A stretch of DNA of 64,000 nt from an uncultured Oscillospiraceae bacterium (GTDB lineage: Bacteria > Bacillota > Clostridia > Oscillospirales > Oscillospiraceae). A model generated the notes under the pieces. That model was given only the letters and a program-made list of their open reading frames with translations. It was not told the origin of the DNA and ran no database searches. The DNA lies in the NCBI GenBank assembly GCA_934591845.1, contig CAKTPO010000010.1, positions 10,969 through 74,968 of the forward strand, in the 5' to 3' direction. The stretch's first letter is position 1. Each line of letters starts with the position of its first letter. This document shows, one piece after another, positions 33,805 to 42,612 of this stretch. The translations under genes were made by a program, and so were the position numbers.

Positions 33805-34153
33805 CCCGTACCGCCCTCCTTACCCGGCCCAACCGGTGCTTTTTGTACTCTTAATTATATGCTCACATTCTGGAATAGCAAGTGGGATTTTGAACGGAGT
33901 TTTTCCCTATTTGCCTATTAACCGTAGCACTGGGTCACGCCAACGCAAACACGGCGGGGGCGGTTTACGCCCGCCAGATCGCCATCGCCAGAGCGACAGC
34001 CGCAGATGTCCGGGCGGGGGCGTTTGCGGGGAGAAAATAGCAGAATTTACGGAAAAACCATTTTCTATGAAAAAGTTCGGTTTTTCCCACCCCTGATTTT
34101 GAGCGATCCCCAAACTATCCCCAAAGCAAATTTGAAGCCAATGCGAATTTACA
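33805..34153. other. non-coding stretch upstream of the tRNA region
   Basis: GC-rich inverted pieces such as GGCGGGGGCGG and CGGGCGGGGGCG lie around 33950-34030. No supported gene, promoter or recognised repeat was found here. Confidence 0.5.
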
Positions 34154-34170
34154 TAAAAAGTTAGAAAAAT

Positions 34171-34195
34171 CCCGGATTTCTTGCAGAAATCCGGG
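34171..34195 (-). terminator. terminator downstream of the tRNA-associated element
   Basis: CCCGGATTTCT pairs with AGAAATCCGGG around a 3-nt loop. On the minus strand it is followed by ATTTTTCTAACTTTTT, a good intrinsic terminator. It lies just after a copy of the tRNA-fMet 3' end. Confidence 0.85.
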
Positions 34196-34201
34196 ATAAT
34201 T

Positions 34202-34327
34202 TTGGTTGCGGAGGCAGGACTCGATGGCTGACTTTGCGGAGCAAAGTCATATAGTAGCCACCAGTTTTTGAACTGGTGGCCGCCAAATGCCACCGGCATT
34301 TGGCATTAAAATGGGTTCGAGTCCTGC
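34202..34327. repeat. cloverleaf-like element with tRNA-fMet 3'-end copies
   Basis: A 23-bp copy of the initiator tRNA 3' end (34202-34224) begins the element. GCAGGACTCGA (34214-34224) pairs with TCGAGTCCTGC (34317-34327), enclosing three perfect hairpins: GACTTTGC/GCAAAGTC (34230-34248), GCCACCAGTT/AACTGGTGGC (34257-34280) and GCCAAATGCC/GGCATTTGGC (34282-34304). The right arm repeats the tRNA T-arm in inverted orientation. It does not encode a full tRNA. Confidence 0.8.
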
Positions 34328-34336
34328 ACCGTACAA

Positions 34337-34367
34337 ATATAAAAGCGCCACCCGGTGGGTGACGCTT
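34337..34367 (-). terminator. tRNA-fMet terminator
   Basis: On the minus strand AAGCGTCACCC pairs with GGGTGGCGCTT, followed by TTATATTT, 7 bp after the tRNA CCA end. Confidence 0.8.
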
Positions 34368-34373
34368 CAAATT

Positions 34374-34449
34374 TGGTTGCGGAGGCAGGACTCGAACCTA
34401 CGACCTCCGGGTTATGAGCCCGACGAGCTTCCAACTGCTCTACTCCGCG
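34374..34449 (-). tRNA. initiator tRNA-Met (CAT), CCA encoded
   Basis: The 76-nt cloverleaf has acceptor 5' CGCGGAG against 3' CTCCGCA, leaving the C1-A72 mismatch diagnostic of bacterial initiator tRNA. The anticodon stem has the GGG/CCC pairs of initiators, the anticodon loop reads CTCATAA (anticodon CAT), and the T-arm reads GTAGGTTCGAGTCCTGC. The 3' CCA is encoded. Confidence 0.95.
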
Positions 34450-34513
34450 ATATTATGGGGCACTCATTGAATGCCTGCTCATTATAGCATGGGGGTGGGG
34501 GATTGTCAAGTCT

Positions 34514-34732
34514 TTATTTTGAAAAACTTTCTTCCCGCAGGACACGCTTCAGTGCGGCGTAGCGGGGGGACTGGGGGGTGGGGAGGGTGGAGAGTTCCTG
34601 GGAGAGGGTGGTTTTGTCGGTGGCGCGGTAAAAATTCAGCCACAGCTGGTACTCGATGGCATAGCTCAGAAAACCGTTGCGGTTGGGGCTGCCGACGGTT
34701 GCGGCGGTGGAAAAGCGTTCGTCAGGTGCCAT
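34514..34732 (-). CDS. small conserved-looking protein of unknown function
   Basis: A 72-residue soluble protein rich in Tyr, Leu and Arg (LSYAIEYQLWLNFYRATDKTT). The start at 34732 has CAGGAG 8 bp upstream. No domain is recognised. It is monocistronic, next to the tRNA, and could be a small regulator or a remnant. Confidence 0.6.
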   Translation of the reverse strand: MAPDERFSTAATVGSPNRNGFLSYAIEYQLWLNFYRATDKTTLSQELSTLPTPQSPRYAALKRVLREESFSK

Positions 34733-35008
34733 AAGAGATACTCCTGAGAGGTCTGGGAGAGAATTGGCGGTCACGTCGGGGCCTGACCTCTTTTAAGAGA
34801 ATTATAGCACTTTTTCGACATTTTTCAACAATTTTATTTGTAAAAATATTGTGTTTTTCCAATTTATTATAAGGGTTTTGCAATGTATTCATAACCTAAA
34901 TATTCTATCTCTTGTGTTGGGGGCTGCGGGGGTGCCGGAGTTCCGAAGGTAGCCGTGGAGGCTTCCGGCGGAAAAGTCTGCTTTCAGGGAAAATTTCGGA
35001 TTTATTCA
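34733..35008. other. non-coding gap between the small protein and queH
   Basis: AT-rich in its first half (about 34795-34900), where a minus-strand promoter for the small gene may lie. The segment around 34915-34985 is GC-richer without a coding signal. Nothing further is supported. Confidence 0.4.
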
Positions 35009-35037
35009 TTGCATCTGCCCGGGAATCATGGTATACT
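35009..35037 (+). promoter_or_regulatory. promoter of the queH operon
   Basis: TTGCAT (35009-35014), 17 bp, TATACT (35032-35037), 34 bp before the start at 35072. Confidence 0.75.
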
Positions 35038-35071
35038 CTCCAGGATAGACCAATTTCTCAGGGAGGAACCT

Positions 35072-35617
35072 ATGAATACCCTTTTGCATATCTGCTGCGC
35101 CCCCTGTGCCAACCAGTGCATTGACGTACTTCGGGGGGACCACTATGAAGTCACCGGCTTCTGGTACAATCCCAACATCCACCCCTTTACGGAGTACCGG
35201 GCCCGGCGGAACTGTCTGCGGGAATACGCCCAGACCATTGACTTGCCCCTGATCGAGCGCAACGACTACGGTCTGCGGCCCTTTGTCCGGGCGGTATCCC
35301 AGGATATTGAACACCGGTGTGTCAAGTGCTATGAGTTCCGGCTCTTTGAGGCGGCCCGGCAGGCCAAAGAGGGGGGCTTTGACAGCTTCACTTCTTCGCT
35401 GTTCATTTCCCCCTATCAAAACCACGAGCTGATGCGGGAGGTGGCCCAGCGGGCGGCCGAGGAATACGGTGTGGAATTTTTGTACCGGGATTTCCGGTCC
35501 TATTTCCGGGCAGGACAGGAAAAGGCCCGGGAGCTGGGTTTTTACATTCAGAAATACTGCGGCTGTGTATTTTCTGAGGAAGAACGGTATTTGAAGAAGA
35601 ACAAAATCATTCCCTGA
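35072..35617 (+). CDS. queH: epoxyqueuosine reductase QueH
   Basis: A 181-residue member of the DUF208/QueH family, the non-cobalamin enzyme for the last step of queuosine synthesis in tRNA. Metal-binding Cys motifs are visible: CCAPCANQC at residues 9-17, HRCVKCYEFR near residue 88 and YCGC near the C-terminus. The start has GGGAGG 6 bp upstream. The rRNA methyltransferase gene follows after 22 bp, so it heads an RNA-modification operon. Confidence 0.93.
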   Translation: MNTLLHICCAPCANQCIDVLRGDHYEVTGFWYNPNIHPFTEYRARRNCLREYAQTIDLPLIERNDYGLRPFVRAVSQDIEHRCVKCYEFRLFEAARQAKEGGFDSFTSSLFISPYQNHELMREVAQRAAEEYGVEFLYRDFRSYFRAGQEKARELGFYIQKYCGCVFSEEERYLKKNKIIP

Positions 35618-35639
35618 ACAAACAGAAAGTGAGTAAAGC

Positions 35640-36773
35640 ATGGATAAAATGGAATTTTCCGTACCCTGCCTCTTTGGCCTGGAGGGCCTGGCGGGGGACG
35701 AGCTGCGGCGGCTGGATATGGAGAACGTGCGGGTGGAAAATGGCCGGGTGCTGTTTTCCGGTGACGAAATTGCCCTGGCCAAGGCCAATGTGTGTCTGCG
35801 CACCGGCGAGCGGGTTTTGATCGTTCTGGCGGACTTCAAGGCTACCACCTTTGAAGAACTGTTCCAGGGGGTATACAAGACCCGGTTGGAGCGGTACATC
35901 CCCAAAGACGGCGCGTTCCCCGTCAAGGGCCACTGCCTGAACAGCACCCTGATGAGCGTGCCGGACTGCCAGGCCATTATCAAAAAAGCCGCCTCCAAGC
36001 GGCTGGGGGAGACCTACGGGGTCTCCTGGCTGCCGGAGACCGGTGCCAAATATCAGCTCCAATTCTCCCTGATGAACGACCGGGTCCAGCTGTATCTGGA
36101 CACTTCCGGGCCGGGGCTGCACAAGCGGGGCTACCGGGCCAACGGCAACGATGCCCCCCTGCGGGAGACCTTGGCGGCGGCCATGGTGATGCTGACCCGC
36201 TACCGGGGCCGGGAGTTCTTCTGGGACCCGTTCTGCGGCAGCGGCACCATTCCCATTGAGGCGGCCATGATCGCCAAAAACAAGGCTCCCGGTGCCTTCC
36301 GCCGGTTCTCCGCCGAGGCGTTCGCCTGGGTGGATCCCAAGGTCTGGGGCCAGGTTCGCAGTGAGGCCAAAGACCGGGAGTTCCACGGGGCTTACCGCAT
36401 TATGGGTTCTGACAATGACCCCAAGTGTGTCTCCCTGGCCATGGCCAACGCCAGAAAGGCAGGTCTTGGCGACCTGATCGACTTCCGGGACGGGGATGCC
36501 ACCAAAATGAGTCTGCCCAGTGACAGCGGCATTCTGGTCTGCAATCCTCCCTACGGCCAGAGAATGATGGAGCAGCAGAGCGCGCAACGGCTGTACGCAG
36601 CCCTGGGGCGGCACCTCAAATACGCCGACGGCTGGAAGAAGTACATCATCACCTCCGAGCCGGAGTTTGAGCATTACTTCGGTGCCCGGGCGGACAAAAA
36701 GCGGAAACTTTACAACGGCATGATCAAGTGCGACTACTACATGTATCTCAACGAGCAGAGAAAGAAGAAATGA
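35640..36773 (+). CDS. THUMP-domain class I RNA methyltransferase (RlmL/YpsC-like)
   Basis: A 377-residue SAM-dependent enzyme, probably acting on 23S rRNA guanine N2. A THUMP domain occupies about residues 45-155. The catalytic domain has DPFCGSGTIPIEAAMIA and the CNPPYGQRM motif (NPPY-type, for amino-group methylation). It is separated from the lipid kinase gene by 1 bp, with AGAAAG serving as a weak ribosome binding site. Confidence 0.9.
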   Translation: MDKMEFSVPCLFGLEGLAGDELRRLDMENVRVENGRVLFSGDEIALAKANVCLRTGERVLIVLADFKATTFEELFQGVYKTRLERYIPKDGAFPVKGHCLNSTLMSVPDCQAIIKKAASKRLGETYGVSWLPETGAKYQLQFSLMNDRVQLYLDTSGPGLHKRGYRANGNDAPLRETLAAAMVMLTRYRGREFFWDPFCGSGTIPIEAAMIAKNKAPGAFRRFSAEAFAWVDPKVWGQVRSEAKDREFHGAYRIMGSDNDPKCVSLAMANARKAGLGDLIDFRDGDATKMSLPSDSGILVCNPPYGQRMMEQQSAQRLYAALGRHLKYADGWKKYIITSEPEFEHYFGARADKKRKLYNGMIKCDYYMYLNEQRKKK

Positions 36774-36774
36774 T

Positions 36775-37671
36775 ATGAAGCATCTATTCCTCATCAACCC
36801 TGCCGCCGGAAGCCGGGACCGAACGCTGGAATGCAGCAGCACCATTGTAAAAGCATGTCGGGGGCTGGACTACCGGGTGGAGATCTCCCAGAATCCCGGC
36901 GACTGCCAGCGGCTTGCCCGGGAGGCGGCCCAGTCCGGAGAGGAATACCGTATTTATGCCTGCGGCGGCGATGGCACCCTGAACGAAGTGGCCTCCGGCG
37001 CGGCGGGCTATCCCAACGCCGCCGTGACGGTCTGGGCCGGAGGCAGCGGCAATGACTTTGTCCGCATTTTCTCCGAGCCCAAGGCCTTTCGGCAGCTGGA
37101 GCGGCTGCTGGATGCGGAGGAAACGGAATTTGACATGATCCGCTGCAACGATGCCCTGGCCCTCAACATCTGCTCCGTGGGCCTGGATGCCCGCATCGGC
37201 ACAGACGTGGCCAATTACAAGCGGATCCCTCTGCTGCATGGGTTCTGGGCCTATGCCGTCTCGGCGGTGGTCAACGTGGTCCGTGGGGTGAGCCAGCCTC
37301 TGCACGTGGAACTGTGCGGAGAAGCGGTGGACAAGGAAATGACCATGGTCTGCGTCTGCAATGGCCGGTACTACGGCGGCGGTTTTTACGCCGTGCCGGA
37401 GGCAGACCCCCGGGATGGGCTGCTGGATGTGCTGGTGGTGGACAAAGTCACCCGCCGCCAGGTGCCGGGGCTGATCGGCAAATACAAGGCCGGATGCTAC
37501 AAAGAACTGCCCCATCTGATTACCCACTACCGCACCAAGGAACTGACCATCCACAGCCCCACCCCCACTGCGGTGAATTTAGACGGAGAACTGCGGATGG
37601 AAACGGACATCCACATGTCCATTGCCCAGGAAAAACTTCGGTTTTTCTACCCCAAGGGGCTGAGCTGGTAA
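36775..37671 (+). CDS. diacylglycerol kinase family lipid kinase (DgkB/YegS-like)
   Basis: A 298-residue cytosolic or membrane-associated lipid kinase. Motifs are FLINPAAGS (N-terminal), ACGGDGTLNEVASG (ATP site) and VWAGGSGNDFVR. It likely phosphorylates diacylglycerol for phospholipid recycling, which would fit the envelope phosphoglycerol transferase elsewhere in the window. It starts 1 bp after the preceding stop. An inverted repeat (CGGGGCTTGGGA...TCCCAGGCCCCG) lies between it and lspA. Confidence 0.92.
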   Translation: MKHLFLINPAAGSRDRTLECSSTIVKACRGLDYRVEISQNPGDCQRLAREAAQSGEEYRIYACGGDGTLNEVASGAAGYPNAAVTVWAGGSGNDFVRIFSEPKAFRQLERLLDAEETEFDMIRCNDALALNICSVGLDARIGTDVANYKRIPLLHGFWAYAVSAVVNVVRGVSQPLHVELCGEAVDKEMTMVCVCNGRYYGGGFYAVPEADPRDGLLDVLVVDKVTRRQVPGLIGKYKAGCYKELPHLITHYRTKELTIHSPTPTAVNLDGELRMETDIHMSIAQEKLRFFYPKGLSW

Positions 37672-37740
37672 AAAATCATCCTGCGGGGCTTGGGAACATC
37701 CCAGGCCCCGTGTCCTGAGAGCAGGGAAAGGAGCCTATAA

Positions 37741-38217
37741 ATGCAATTTTTCTATTACTGCCTGTTGGTCGCCGGGATCGTGGCGGCAGACCAGGTGACC
37801 AAGGCCCTGGTGGTGACCCATATCCCCCTGGGGGGCCATGTGGATTTTCTGCCGGGGGTGCTGGATTTTACCTATCTGCGGAACACCGGTGCGGCGTTTT
37901 CCTCTTTTGAGGGCATGCAGTGGATGTTTGCCCTGATTTTTCTGGTGTTTACGGGAGCCTTGCTTTATGAATATTTCCGGAAGAAGCTGCCCTTTTCCTC
38001 CTTTGAGCGGTGGATGATCGCTGCCATTTACGCAGGGGGCCTGGGGAACATGATCGACCGGCTGCGGCTGGGCTACGTGGTGGACATGATCGAGACCTTG
38101 TTTATGGATTTCCCCGTGTTCAACGTGGCCGACTGCTTTATCACCTGCGGCTGCATTGCCCTGTTTATCAGCCTGGGTCTTTGCAACAAAGAGATTTGGA
38201 AGGATGGAAAAAAATGA
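37741..38217 (+). CDS. lspA: signal peptidase II (lipoprotein)
   Basis: A 158-residue membrane aspartyl protease that removes signal peptides from prolipoproteins. Catalytic Asp motifs are GNMIDRLRLGYVVDMI and FNVADCF. Four helices. AAAGGAG upstream. ATGA overlap with the pseudouridine synthase gene, a common lspA-rluD pairing. It acts on the product of lgt, also in this window, and on the lipoproteins found here. Confidence 0.95.
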   Translation: MQFFYYCLLVAGIVAADQVTKALVVTHIPLGGHVDFLPGVLDFTYLRNTGAAFSSFEGMQWMFALIFLVFTGALLYEYFRKKLPFSSFERWMIAAIYAGGLGNMIDRLRLGYVVDMIETLFMDFPVFNVADCFITCGCIALFISLGLCNKEIWKDGKK

Positions 38218-39122
38218 TCCTCACTGCCGACCAAAGCGGCGAGCGGCTGGATGCCTTTCTCAGCCGCTGCCCGGAGGGCCTGAGCCGCAGTGCCGCCCAG
38301 AAGCTGATCGCAGAGGGCAACGTGCTGCTGAACGGAAAACCCGCCAAAAAGAATGACCGGTTGGAGCCTGGGGACCAGGTGACCCTGACCATCCCCGAGC
38401 CGAAAGCCGTAGACGTGGTACCCACGGAAATGAAGCTGGATATTGTCTATGAGGATGAAGATCTGGCAGTGATCAACAAGCCCAAGGGCCTGGTGGTTCA
38501 CCCCGCCCCGGGACACCAGGAGGACACCCTGGTAAACGGGCTGCTCTACGCCATGGGAGATCGCCTTTCCGGCATCAATGGAGAACTGCGGCCCGGCATT
38601 GTCCACCGCATTGACAAAGATACCTCCGGCTTGCTGGCCATTGCCAAAAACGATCTGGCCCATGCGGTGCTGGCCTCCCAGCTGAAAGACCACACCATGG
38701 CCCGGACTTACGAGTGCATCGTCTGCGGCAACCTGAAAGAGGACAGCGGCACGGTGGATGCCCCCATTGGGCGGCACCCCACGGACCGAAAGAAAATGTG
38801 CGTGACCCAGCGCAATTCCAAGCCCGCCGTCACCCATTGGGAAGTGGTCAAACGCTACCCCGGCTATACCTATGTCCGCTGCCACCTGGAAACCGGCCGA
38901 ACCCACCAGATCCGGGTTCATATGGCCTACATCGGCCACCCCATTCTGGGGGATATGGTGTACGGCCACAAAAAGCCGGAACTGGGCCAGGATAGCCAAT
39001 GCCTCCACGCCGGGGCCTTGTCTTTCCGCCACCCAAGGGATGGCCGCCCGGTGATCGTCTACGCCCCCCTGCCGGAGTATTTCACCCAGGTGCTTGAGAA
39101 GCTGGAAAAAATGTCTGGTTAA
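38214..39122 (+). CDS. RluD-family pseudouridine synthase
   Basis: A 302-residue enzyme with an N-terminal S4 RNA-binding domain (residues 10-60) and the catalytic motif HRIDKDTSGLL (Asp near residue 132). RluD/YlyB members isomerise uridines in rRNA. The start overlaps lspA in ATGA. Further conserved segments are CHLETGRTHQIRVHMAYIGHPILGD. Confidence 0.92.
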   Translation: MILTADQSGERLDAFLSRCPEGLSRSAAQKLIAEGNVLLNGKPAKKNDRLEPGDQVTLTIPEPKAVDVVPTEMKLDIVYEDEDLAVINKPKGLVVHPAPGHQEDTLVNGLLYAMGDRLSGINGELRPGIVHRIDKDTSGLLAIAKNDLAHAVLASQLKDHTMARTYECIVCGNLKEDSGTVDAPIGRHPTDRKKMCVTQRNSKPAVTHWEVVKRYPGYTYVRCHLETGRTHQIRVHMAYIGHPILGDMVYGHKKPELGQDSQCLHAGALSFRHPRDGRPVIVYAPLPEYFTQVLEKLEKMSG

Positions 39123-39148
39123 GGCCTTGGAAAAATCTGTTTGCCCAC

Positions 39149-39177
39149 TTGTGAAGCCTTTCAAAAGGGAGTATAAT
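39149..39177 (+). promoter_or_regulatory. promoter upstream of the 161-bp element, copy 1
   Basis: TTGTGA (39149-39154), 17 bp, TATAAT (39172-39177). The 161-bp element starts 4 bp later, so the transcript would begin at or just inside the element. Confidence 0.65.
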
Positions 39178-39180
39178 AAG

Positions 39181-39341
39181 GGAAACTCTGAATAAATCGT
39201 CTGCGGCTGAGCAGCGAATCTTTTGCCCCCAGACTGCGCTTCTAAAAGTGGGAAATACACAAAGTATTCCTCCACTTTTAGAATCTTGCCTGGAGCCAAA
39301 ATCTTTCGCTGTCAGCTCTTGCCGATTTAATCAGAGCTTCC
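39181..39341 (+). repeat. 161-bp imperfect hairpin element, copy 1
   Basis: The ends GGAAACTCTGA and TCAGAGCTTCC are inverted. The interior folds back over almost its full length, with a perfect 11-bp apical stem TCTAAAAGTGG/CCACTTTTAGA. It is 96% identical to 51268-51428 by direct comparison (six differences). No open reading frame is likely. It lies in the leader of the YhcH gene. Confidence 0.85.
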
Positions 39342-39380
39342 TGAGCGTACATTCCATATTACCTTTGGGAGGTTCTTACC

Positions 39381-39827
39381 ATGATTTTTGACTCTCTTGC
39401 CCATATCGACCAGTATAAAACCACCCACCCCGGCATTTACAAGGCCCTGACCATTCTGCGGGATACGGATTTCTCCAAAATGGAAGATGCCACCGTGGAA
39501 GTGGAAGGACGGGATCTATACTACTTCCTCCAGAGCTATGAAACCAAGGAGGAAAACACCACCCCGGAGGCCCACCGGAAGTATGCAGACATTCAGGCGG
39601 TGCTGGTTGGTGCCGAAAAAATCGGAGTCGGGGCCTTGGAGGACATGACCCGGGAGGTCAGTGCCAAGCCCGAAAACGACATCTGGTTTTACAACGGCCC
39701 CATGGACTATGTGACCCTGACCCCCGGCAAGTTTGCCGTGCTGTTCCCCGGCGATGCCCATGCCCCCGGCATCTGCCTGGATGCCCCGGCCCAGGCCCGG
39801 AAATGCGTGTTCAAGGTCCGGCTGTAA
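39381..39827 (+). CDS. YhcH/YjgK/YiaL family protein
   Basis: A 148-residue cupin-like protein. HRKYADIQAVLVGAEKIG and FAVLFPGDAHAPGI contain the family's conserved His and acidic residues. Relatives are linked to sialic acid or sugar metabolism and anomer handling, with function not firmly established. GGGAGG lies 9 bp before the start. Its leader is the 161-bp hairpin element. Confidence 0.88.
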   Translation: MIFDSLAHIDQYKTTHPGIYKALTILRDTDFSKMEDATVEVEGRDLYYFLQSYETKEENTTPEAHRKYADIQAVLVGAEKIGVGALEDMTREVSAKPENDIWFYNGPMDYVTLTPGKFAVLFPGDAHAPGICLDAPAQARKCVFKVRL

Positions 39828-39856
39828 CGGCGCTAAAGGGTATCTGTGTAATTTTT

Positions 39857-39890
39857 CTGCCGCTCCATCCGGGGCGGCAGCTCTTTTTTA
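39857..39890 (+). terminator. intrinsic terminator after the YhcH gene
   Basis: CTGCCGCTCC pairs with GGGGCGGCAG, followed by CTCTTTTTT. Confidence 0.88.
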
Positions 39891-39947
39891 GTGGCTTTTC
39901 TATTGGGAATGTGCTATCATAGTCCCAAATCAGCGAAGGAGAACGGT

Positions 39948-41726
39948 ATGCTTCTGAATATGGAGGGTGTCTGCAAAACCTATGGGGATCGGACACTTTT
40001 GGATGATGTGACCTTTTATATGAAGACCGGAGACCGGGTGGGTGTCGTAGGTGTCAACGGCTGCGGAAAATCCACCTTTCTTCGGTTGGCGGCGGGAAAG
40101 GATCGGTGTGACCGGGGCAGTGTTTCCTATGACCCCAATGTGCGGCTGGGATATCTGCCCCAGGCGCCGGAGTACGACCCGGAGAAGACCGTTATGGAGC
40201 AGGTGGAGTCGGGGCTGGACCCTACCGCCCGGGAAATCGCCCGGTATGAGGCGGTGGAGATCCTGACCCGGCTGGGCATTGAGGACCCGGAAAAGAAAAT
40301 GGGTACCCTTTCCGGCGGTCAGCGCAAGCGGGTGGCCCTGGCGGCCTGCCTGGTACACCCCTGCGATTTGCTGCTGCTGGACGAGCCTACCAACCACCTG
40401 GACGCGGAAATGATCAGCTGGCTGGAAACCTATTTGCAGCGCTTTACCGGTGGCATTCTCTTGGTGACTCACGACCGGTATTTCCTGGAACGGGTGGCGG
40501 ACCGGACGGCAGAGGTCAGCTTTGGCAAGCTTTACCTCTATGAGGGCGGGTATTCGGCCTACTTAGAGGGCAAGGCCCGCCGAGAGGAACTGGAAGCCGC
40601 CTCGGAGCGGAAACGGAAGTCCCTGCTGCGGCGGGAACTGCAATGGGTGCTGCAAGGCCCCTGTGCCCGGGGCACCAAAAGCCGGGAACGGCTGGAACGG
40701 TATGAGGCCCTGAAAGCGGTGCAGCCGCCCCAGACGGAAGAAAGCCTGGGAAAGCTTCAGGCCCTGACCTCCCGACTGGGAAAGAAAACCATCGAACTGC
40801 GGGACGTGGGCAAGTGCTTTGACGGGAGGTTCGTCCTGCGGCATTTTGATTTCACCTTGCAGCGGACGGATCGCATCGGCATCGTAGGCGGCAACGGGGC
40901 GGGAAAATCCACCCTGTTAAACCTGATTTCCGGCAGACTCACTCCGGACGAGGGTACCGTCACCCTGGGAGATACGGTAAAACTGGGATATTTTTCCCAG
41001 CACGCCCAGGAGTTAGACCCCCTGGAAATGGCCCTGGATTACGTGAAGGCCCGGGGCGACCGGATCGAAACCCCGGAGGGGACACTGACGGCATCCAAGC
41101 TCATGGACCAGTCCCTCTTTTCCGGCCCCTTGCAGCACCGGCTCATCGGCAAGCTCTCCGGCGGGGAAAAGCGGCGGCTGTTCCTGCTGGGGCTGCTGGC
41201 CGAGGCCCCCAATGTATTGCTGCTGGACGAGCCTACCAACGATCTGGACATTCCCACCATGACCCAGTTGGAAAACTACCTGGAAACTTTCCCCGGTGCC
41301 ATCATCGCCGTATCCCACGACCGGTATTTTCTGGACCGCATCTGCACCCGGATTTTCGCCGTAGAACCTGACGGCCAGACCTTAGAATACGTGGGCGGCT
41401 ACACCGACTACCTGGAAAAGGCCCAGGGGAAACCTGAAAAACAGGAAAAAAAGAAAGGGGAACCCCAGGAAAAACCCCGGGCACGGAAGCTCAAATTCAC
41501 ATTCAAGGAGCAGCGGGAGTTTGACACCATCGAAGACGACATTGCCGCCCTGGAACAGGCCCTGGAAGAAAACCGCCGGTCCCAGGAACAGGCCGGCAGC
41601 GATTTTGAGAAGCTCCAAACCCTTATGGAGGAGCAAAAGACCCTGGAAGCCCAGTTAGAAACCAAAACCGAACGCTGGCTGTACCTGACGGAATTGGCAG
41701 AACGAATCGAGAGAGACAAAAATTGA
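39948..41726 (+). CDS. ABC-F family ATPase, Uup-like
   Basis: A 592-residue soluble protein with two ABC domains (GVNGCGKST / LSGGQRKRVAL / LDEPTNHLD and GGNGAGKST / LSGGEKRRLF / LDEPTNDLD), joined by the ABC-F linker with LRRELQWVLQGPCARGTKSRERLERY. A charged C-terminal coiled coil (about residues 510-590) matches the Uup DNA-binding/ribosome-associated tail. ABC-F proteins act on ribosomes; Uup also protects against replication intermediates. No transmembrane part. The start at 39948 has AAGGAGA 5 bp upstream. Confidence 0.92.
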   Translation: MLLNMEGVCKTYGDRTLLDDVTFYMKTGDRVGVVGVNGCGKSTFLRLAAGKDRCDRGSVSYDPNVRLGYLPQAPEYDPEKTVMEQVESGLDPTAREIARYEAVEILTRLGIEDPEKKMGTLSGGQRKRVALAACLVHPCDLLLLDEPTNHLDAEMISWLETYLQRFTGGILLVTHDRYFLERVADRTAEVSFGKLYLYEGGYSAYLEGKARREELEAASERKRKSLLRRELQWVLQGPCARGTKSRERLERYEALKAVQPPQTEESLGKLQALTSRLGKKTIELRDVGKCFDGRFVLRHFDFTLQRTDRIGIVGGNGAGKSTLLNLISGRLTPDEGTVTLGDTVKLGYFSQHAQELDPLEMALDYVKARGDRIETPEGTLTASKLMDQSLFSGPLQHRLIGKLSGGEKRRLFLLGLLAEAPNVLLLDEPTNDLDIPTMTQLENYLETFPGAIIAVSHDRYFLDRICTRIFAVEPDGQTLEYVGGYTDYLEKAQGKPEKQEKKKGEPQEKPRARKLKFTFKEQREFDTIEDDIAALEQALEENRRSQEQAGSDFEKLQTLMEEQKTLEAQLETKTERWLYLTELAERIERDKN

Positions 41727-42600
41727 CAATTGACAATGGACAATTGACAATTTTTGGTAAACGAACGTTCCAGGAATATGTCGGTTAGAAAATGCACCCA
41801 TCAGCGAAACCGTAGGGAACGGCTATGTGCCGTTCCGGGGACGCCCGTTTTTCTGGTTCGTCCGGGTTATACGTGGGCACGGTCAGTGTTATTGTAGGGA
41901 ACGGCCTATGTGCCGTTCCGCACCCGAAAGGACGGAACCGTTCCCGGTAAACCCCGGCCCCCTATAGCACGGTACAAAAGCTTCCCCTCCGGGGAAGCTG
42001 GCTCGGCCAAAGGCCGAGACTGATGAGGCGGCGGGGCAGCGTGAAACATTCCAGAAACGATAGGCGAATCCGTAGAAACGTCCCATATGATCGCCGCCCG
42101 TCCTTAGAATCCCTCGGTTGAAAACGTGCCCCTACCAGCGAAACCGTAGGGAACGGCCTATGTGCCGTTCCGCACGTTTAAGGGCGGAACTATTTCCGAT
42201 AATACAAAAAACGCCCCCTGTCATGTCATTCCGACCGGAGCGCAAGCGGAGTGGAGGAATCCACCACGTGGGATAATAAACCAACACAAGATAAAACTTG
42301 CTGCTTGGGAAGATTCCTCGACTCACTGCGCTCGCTTGGAATGACATGATCGGTGGGTGGCTCCGTTCATCTACACGGGTTGTAATTGCAACGTAACGGA
42401 ACGGCACACAGGCCGTTCCCTACATACTTTAACGGATGGGTCAAAATGAACAACGTTGGTCGCCCCAATAATTGTCAATTGTCCATTGTCAATTGTCAAT
42501 TTTTCCCCCGTTCCCAACGAATCCTACCATCTACAACAACATGCCGCCTCCCATTGCGGCGTTTCTTCCCCCAGGGGGAAGGCAATATGAATTTCTTCAA
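41727..42600. repeat. mosaic repeat island before the M16 operon
   Basis: Heptad array (about 41724-41752), palindrome units (about 41813, 41894, 42147 and 42399), CTTCCCCTCCGGGGAAG element (about 41965-42085), the ~120-bp GTCATTCC/GGAATGAC element (42225-42345), and a second heptad array (about 42468-42500). No supported gene. Confidence 0.85.
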
Positions 42601-42612
42601 AGGAGCGTTTCC

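Noticed and set aside
34202-34327. Second complete tRNA gene
   Set aside because: Only the 3' end matches tRNA-fMet; no anticodon arm or acceptor partner is present.
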